Source: Syntrophales bacterium
GTDB lineage: Bacteria > Desulfobacterota > Syntrophia > Syntrophales > UBA2251
Direction of reading: 5' to 3'
NCBI GenBank assembly: GCA_023230905.1
Contig: JALNWL010000079.1
Location: 1 to 10,195 of the forward strand
DNA: 10,195 bases
The notes under the pieces are model-generated. The model did not search any database, was not told the DNA's origin, and was given only the letters and a program-made list of their open reading frames with translations. Numbering within the stretch: position 1 is the stretch's first letter; each line of letters begins with the position of its first letter. The translations under genes and the position numbers were made by a program. Below, in pieces: positions 6,721 to 10,195 of this stretch.

Positions 6721-8163
6721 TCAGGCTTTCGCCTTATGCCCTTCCCGCTCCTTCCACCGTTCATGAAACGTCTTTTCCGCCATCTCCGGCAGGTCCCGGC
6801 TCCGGAACCACCCGTCGAGCGGTTCCACGGACCGGCTCAGGTACCCGTCCCGCGCGCCGCGGTTGACTCGGGGGCGCATGCGCTTTGCCCCCTGCCTCCA
6901 CAACCGCGGATGCGTGGCGCCCCAGGCGAAGAGGTCGTAAAGCGTCCGTTCCTTCAAGGGCCGCCCCCGGGATCTCAGTCTCGGGTCGCCCGCGGCATCC
7001 CGGGCACGGTAGTAAAGAAGCATCCGGGGGTGGTCCACCCCGGCCGGGCAGACGCTCTTGCAGACCCCACAGAGGGTGCAGGCGCGAAAGAGGTCCGACG
7101 TCCCGGAAAAGCCGAGGAGGAGCGGGGTCAGGAGCTGCCCCATCGGGCCCGTGTATGCCCAGCCGTAGGGATAGCCGCCGATCTTCGTATACACGGGACA
7201 GATGTTGGCGCAGGCCCCGCAGCGGATGCAACGGAAGACGTCCCGGGCGACGGGATCGTCGTAGAGGTCCGCCCGACCGTTGTCGACGATCACGCAATAG
7301 ACCTCCTCCGGCCCGTCGATCTCCCCGGCCGCCCGCGGTCCGGTATCGAAGGAGATGTAGGACGCCATCTTCTGGCCCGTGCCGTTCCGGCACAGGAGGC
7401 GGATCATGTGGAGGGCGTCGGCCATCGTCGGCACGACCTTTTCGAGGGACATGATGGAAACCTGCGTCCGGGGGGACGACTTGGCGAAGCGGATGTTGCC
7501 CTCGTTCTCCACGTTGACGATCGTCCCCGTCTCCGCCACGGCCATGTTCACCCCCGTCACCCCCATCTCCAGACGGTGAAACTTGTCCCGCAGATAAAGC
7601 CGGGCGGCATAGCCGAGCGCGACGGGATCTTCCGTCGGCTCCGCCAGGATGCCTTTTTCCATAAAGAGGTCGCGGATCTCCTCCACCGCGATGTTGACGG
7701 CGGGACCGATCAGGTGGAAGGGGGGGCGCTTGAGCAACTGAATGATGAACTCGCCGAGATCGGTCTCGATTGCGTCGACGCCGTTGTCGATGAGGGCATC
7801 GTTGAGCCCGATCTCCTCGCTCAGCATGGATTTTCCCTTGGTGACGTAGGCGACGCCCTTCTTTTTGGCCAGATCGAGGACGAAAGCGTTGGCCTCCGCG
7901 GCCGTCCGCGCCCAGACGACCTTCGTCCCCCGCGCGGTCGCGTTCCTCTCGAATTCCTCCAGCAGTTCGGGAAGACGGGTCACCACCTCCCCGCGGATCG
8001 CCGCGCCGTACGCCTGAGCGGCGTCCGGATCGGGAAAGGTCGCGAGCGATATCTGCCGCATGGCGTTGATCACCGGCGGCAGGAGGCCCAAAAAGGCCTT
8101 CGAGCGCGTGTTTTTCATCTCCTCCCGGGCGATCTCGACAAACTGTTCCGTCCGGATCTTCAT
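6721..8163 (-). CDS. lutB: LutB-family iron-sulfur protein (LUD domain plus two [4Fe-4S] motifs)
   Basis: This 480-residue protein is the LutB subunit of the lactate-oxidising LutABC complex, within the usual 460-490 residue range. The LUD domain spans roughly residues 70-290, with YVTKGKSMLSEEIGLNDAL (106-124) and the core GVTGVNMAVAETGTIVNVEN (201-220). Two ferredoxin-type cluster motifs follow: C312, C315, C318, C322 (CIRCGACANICP) and C362, C365, C368, C372 (CTLCGVCKSVCP). A basic LutB C-terminal region of about 100 residues ends the protein. The frame stays open upstream to 8265, but I chose the ATG at 8163-8161. It overlaps the lutA stop as ATGA, has a G-rich Shine-Dalgarno run (8167-8175) directly upstream, and gives the N-terminus expected for the family. 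Overlap with lutA implies translational coupling and a shared complex. Confidence 0.93.
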   Translation of the reverse strand: MKIRTEQFVEIAREEMKNTRSKAFLGLLPPVINAMRQISLATFPDPDAAQAYGAAIRGEVVTRLPELLEEFERNATARGTKVVWARTAAEANAFVLDLAKKKGVAYVTKGKSMLSEEIGLNDALIDNGVDAIETDLGEFIIQLLKRPPFHLIGPAVNIAVEEIRDLFMEKGILAEPTEDPVALGYAARLYLRDKFHRLEMGVTGVNMAVAETGTIVNVENEGNIRFAKSSPRTQVSIMSLEKVVPTMADALHMIRLLCRNGTGQKMASYISFDTGPRAAGEIDGPEEVYCVIVDNGRADLYDDPVARDVFRCIRCGACANICPVYTKIGGYPYGWAYTGPMGQLLTPLLLGFSGTSDLFRACTLCGVCKSVCPAGVDHPRMLLYYRARDAAGDPRLRSRGRPLKERTLYDLFAWGATHPRLWRQGAKRMRPRVNRGARDGYLSRSVEPLDGWFRSRDLPEMAEKTFHERWKEREGHKAKA

Positions 8164-8900
8164 GCGCCCCCCCCCTTTCCGTTGCCCGCGAGAAGCGTGG
8201 CCAGATGGAAGACCTTCTTTTCCGGATGATGACGGTGCACGTATCCGGAGATATTCAGGAAACATCCCGGCTCACACAGGACGAGGGCATCGGCCTGGCT
8301 GTTGATGAAATTTTCGGTCTTCTCCGCGACCAGGACTTCTGAAATATCCGGATATTGCAGGGAAAACTCTCCTCCAAAGCCACAGCAAACGTCGGCGGCG
8401 TTCAGGGGCACGAGTTCCGCGCCGGTCACGGCCCGAACCAGCTTTTTCGGCTGTTCAGAAACGCCGAGCCCCCGCAGGACGTGGCAGGCCTCGTGATAGG
8501 CGATCTTCCCCCCGAACGTCGCCCCCACATCCTCCACGCCGAGCACATCGACAAGGTACTGGGACAGCTCGTAGACCCGCGGGGCCAGGGACTCCGCCCG
8601 GGTCCGCCAGTCCGGTTCGTCGGCAAACAGCTCCGGGTAGTGGTGCTTGACCGTGACGACACACGATCCGGCGGGGCAGACGATCGCCTCGTCCTCGCCA
8701 AAGACCTTGAGGAAGTGCCGGGCGACCTTGCGCGCCTGCGGAAGGTACCCGGCATTGATCGCCGGCTGCCCGCAGCAGGTCTGAGCCTCGTGGTACACGA
8801 CCTCGACGCCGAGGCGTCTCAGCAGCGCAAAGGCGGCTTCTCCGATCTCGGGCAGGAGCAGATCGACCAGACACGGAACGAACAGAGACACCCTCCTCAT
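8160..8900 (-). CDS. lutA: LutA-family Cys-rich (CCG-domain) protein of the lactate oxidation complex
   Basis: This 246-residue protein has the two cysteine-rich CCG domains of the LutA/GlpC/heterodisulfide-reductase-B type, which bind iron-sulfur clusters and pass electrons. The first domain shows VPC (8-10), CCGQPAINAGY (42-52) and CPAGSC (75-80). The second shows YHEACHVLRG (135-144), CCGFGGEFS (172-180) and CEPGC (209-213). The length fits LutA (about 240). The frame can begin nine codons earlier at a TTG (8927-8925) overlapping the uxaA-like stop. The ATG at 8900-8898 is preferred because AAGGGAGGGGT (8905-8915) sits just upstream as a strong ribosome-binding site, and the protein then begins MRRVSLFVPC as family members do. 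The stop overlaps the lutB start (ATGA). The last codons contain a run of nine Gs. Confidence 0.92.
   Translation of the reverse strand: MRRVSLFVPCLVDLLLPEIGEAAFALLRRLGVEVVYHEAQTCCGQPAINAGYLPQARKVARHFLKVFGEDEAIVCPAGSCVVTVKHHYPELFADEPDWRTRAESLAPRVYELSQYLVDVLGVEDVGATFGGKIAYHEACHVLRGLGVSEQPKKLVRAVTGAELVPLNAADVCCGFGGEFSLQYPDISEVLVAEKTENFINSQADALVLCEPGCFLNISGYVHRHHPEKKVFHLATLLAGNGKGGGA
8167..8175 (-). repeat. Nine-G homopolymer at the lutA-lutB junction
   Basis: On the coding strand nine consecutive Gs form part of the last lutA codons (Lys-Gly-Gly-Gly) and end 3 nt before the lutB ATG. The run probably serves as the lutB Shine-Dalgarno region. The lutB frame is open across it, so gain of one G would join lutA in frame to lutB. 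Confidence 0.7.
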
Positions 8901-8923
8901 GCAGACCCCTCCCTTCTCAACCG

Positions 8924-10081
8924 TCAAAAGGCCGGATGGCGCGTGTAGAGGCAGACAATGCCGTCCTGCCGGTTGATTTCCGCCTTGGTTTTGCGTCCGT
9001 CCGCGACTTCGCGGATGAGGGCGACAATCTCGTCGCCGACCGCCGCCAGGCGTTTCCCCTCGAGAACGGCCCCGGCGTTGATATCCATGTCGTCCTCCAT
9101 CGCCCGGTACAGTTTCGCCGTGCTGGCCACCTTGAGGACGGGGACGGTGGGAAAGCCGATCGGATTACCGCGCCCCGTCGTAAAGAGGACGAACTGGGCG
9201 CCCGCGGCGGCGACCCCGGCGATGGATTCCGTATCATACCCGGGACCGCGCATGAGGACAACTCCTTTTTCGGCCGGGACCTCCCCATAGTCGGTCACCT
9301 GGGTGATCGTGCGGCTGCCGGCCTTGACGATGCACCCCAGCGACTTCTCCCGGATCGAACTCATGCCGCCGTCCATGTTGCCCGGGGCGATGACGAAGGG
9401 CGCGAGAGGTCCCAGGAGGTCGTGGGTCAGCCGTTCGGCGTCGGCAATCATTGTTTTGATCTCTCCCGCGACCGCGGGGGTCTTTGCGCGCCGCTCCAGG
9501 ATCGGGCTCGTCCCGATCATCTCCGTATCCTCCGTCAGAAGAACGGTGCCTCCCCGGTCGACGAGCCAGTCCGAGGCGAGGCCGACAGCGGGGTTGGCCG
9601 TGATACCGGAGAAGGCGTCGGAGCCGCCGCATTCGAGGCCGAGAATGAGCCGGGAGAGCGGAAAGGGGCGACGTTCGCACCGGCCGGCCGCGCGAAGCAT
9701 CTCGGCCGCGATTTCAATGCCCTTCGTCGCCGACCGACGTGATCCTCCGCATTCCTGAATGTTGAAATAGTCGACCGGCTTGCCCGTTTCGGCAATGGCG
9801 CGGGCGATGCCCTCGGCTTTGAGGACCTCGCATCCCAGCCCCACGACGAGCACCGCGGCGCAATTCGGGTGCCGGCCCAGGTTGACCAGCACGCGGGTGT
9901 GGAGCGGGATCTCGGCGGCCCGGCCGCAGCCGTGGCCGTGGTAGAGGGGCACAACGTCGGGGAGGACCCGGGCGATGGCAGCCACCACCCCGTTGGCACA
10001 GGCGACCGACGGGATAACCGCGACGTGGTTCCGGATCCCCACCGAACCGTCCGGCCTGGCGTATCCCAGAAACGTTTCCAT
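8924..10081 (-). CDS. UxaA-family hydroxyacid dehydratase, large catalytic subunit (altronate dehydratase/SuyB-like)
   Basis: This 385-residue protein is the C-terminal (catalytic) part of the altronate/galactarate dehydratase family as a stand-alone subunit. Members eliminate water, or sulfite in sulfolactate lyase SuyB, from hydroxyacids to give 2-oxoacids. Family motifs in order are YARPDGSVGIRN (7-18), HGHGCG (48-53), GLGCE (81-85), IQECGGS (108-114), LGLECGGSDAFSGITANPAVG (147-167, opening with LGLECGGSD), APGNMDGG (232-239), GPGYDTESIAG (279-289) and TTGRGNPIG (301-309). Conserved cysteines C52, C84, C111 and C151 are present, consistent with a metal or iron-sulfur site. The ATG at 10081-10079 follows the TAG of the SAF-domain subunit with no base between, so the pair must be coupled. 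The length resembles SuyB (about 390) more than one-piece UxaA or GarD (about 500). Candidate substrates include altronate, sulfolactate or another polyhydroxy acid; sequence alone does not decide. Confidence 0.88.
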   Translation of the reverse strand: METFLGYARPDGSVGIRNHVAVIPSVACANGVVAAIARVLPDVVPLYHGHGCGRAAEIPLHTRVLVNLGRHPNCAAVLVVGLGCEVLKAEGIARAIAETGKPVDYFNIQECGGSRRSATKGIEIAAEMLRAAGRCERRPFPLSRLILGLECGGSDAFSGITANPAVGLASDWLVDRGGTVLLTEDTEMIGTSPILERRAKTPAVAGEIKTMIADAERLTHDLLGPLAPFVIAPGNMDGGMSSIREKSLGCIVKAGSRTITQVTDYGEVPAEKGVVLMRGPGYDTESIAGVAAAGAQFVLFTTGRGNPIGFPTVPVLKVASTAKLYRAMEDDMDINAGAVLEGKRLAAVGDEIVALIREVADGRKTKAEINRQDGIVCLYTRHPAF

Positions 10082-10195
10082 CTACGAGTTTTCCTTTTGC
10101 TCTTCGATATCCAGGTTGTGGACGTGAATCCAGTCGCCCCGACGAACGTCCTCCGTGACCTCCCCAATCGTCTCGCCATACTTGACGACCACGGC
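10082..10195 (-). CDS. SAF-domain small subunit of UxaA-type dehydratase (5' part cut off by the window edge)
   Basis: I read this on the reverse strand from the window edge to the TAG at 10084-10082. It gives 37 residues beginning AVVVKYGETIGEVTEDV, followed by RRGDWIHVHNLDIEEQKENS. The pattern KYGExIGxxTxDVxxGxWIHVHNL is the end of the SAF domain found at the N-terminus of UxaA and as the separate small subunit (about 90-100 residues) of SuyAB-type and archaeal split dehydratases. The start lies outside the window. The stop codon abuts the ATG of the large subunit, and an AAGGAAAA run before the stop could serve as the next ribosome-binding site. The assignment rests on a short segment but is strongly backed by the neighbouring large subunit. 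Confidence 0.82.
   Translation of the reverse strand, partial: AVVVKYGETIGEVTEDVRRGDWIHVHNLDIEEQKENS

Noticed and set aside
1518..8229. Very long plus-strand open frames (for example 3168-5921, 1518-3083 and 6736-8229)
   Set aside because: They lie antisense to well-recognised genes and give low-complexity Arg/Gly/Asp/His-rich translations with no family motifs. High GC makes stop codons rare in these frames.
8164..8265. Longer 514-residue version of LutB starting at 8265
   Set aside because: The extra 34 residues overlap lutA and look like out-of-frame lutA translation. The ATG at 8163 has the ATGA overlap and a ribosome-binding region.
8901..8927. TTG start for lutA at 8927
   Set aside because: The ATG at 8900 has a strong GGGAGGGG site just upstream, and that site would be coding if the TTG were used.
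1..10195. tRNA or rRNA genes, CRISPR arrays, insertion sequences, attachment sites
   Set aside because: Nearly every base is in recognisable coding sequence, and no repeat arrays, transposase-like frames or RNA-gene signatures were seen.

Overview
The window is about 10.2 kb of GC-rich bacterial DNA. Ten genes, two of them cut by the window edges, lie tightly packed on the minus strand, so transcription runs from right to left. No RNA genes, insertion sequences, CRISPR arrays or credible plus-strand genes were seen. The enzyme set (ferredoxin-type 2-oxoacid oxidoreductase, FrhB-like iron-sulfur flavoprotein, LutABC, LarA homologue) points to an anaerobic, amino-acid- or organic-acid-using bacterium. 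A Desulfobacterota/syntroph-like host is my best guess, but it rests only on gene content and base composition.

Layout in order of transcription. (1) 10195-8924: a two-subunit UxaA-type hydroxyacid dehydratase, made of a small SAF-domain subunit (only its C-terminal 37 residues are in the window) followed without a gap by the large catalytic subunit. The architecture is like sulfolactate lyase SuyA/SuyB or split altronate dehydratases. (2) 8900-6023: lutA, lutB and lutC homologues, an iron-sulfur 2-hydroxyacid (L-lactate) oxidation complex. lutA and lutB overlap by ATGA next to a nine-G run. (3) 6022-5943: an 80-bp AT-rich spacer, the only plausible internal control region. (4) 5942-903: a LarA-family (nickel-pincer racemase) homologue, an FrhB/FdhB-family iron-sulfur flavoprotein, then iorA and iorB (indolepyruvate:ferredoxin oxidoreductase). 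(5) 856-1: the N-terminal 285 codons of a YprA/MrfA-type DExH helicase, probably unrelated in function.

How the genes could work together (inference): the dehydratase would make a 2-oxoacid. LarA would interconvert stereoisomers of a 2-hydroxyacid, and LutABC would oxidise one isomer to a 2-oxoacid. IorAB would decarboxylate an aryl (or other) 2-oxoacid to an acyl-CoA while reducing ferredoxin, and the FrhB-like protein could pass those electrons on. A co-directional cluster joining all four modules reads like a 2-hydroxyacid/2-oxoacid catabolic route whose substrate is not evident from sequence. No transporter, regulator, CoA ligase or larB/larC/larE maturation gene lies in the window.
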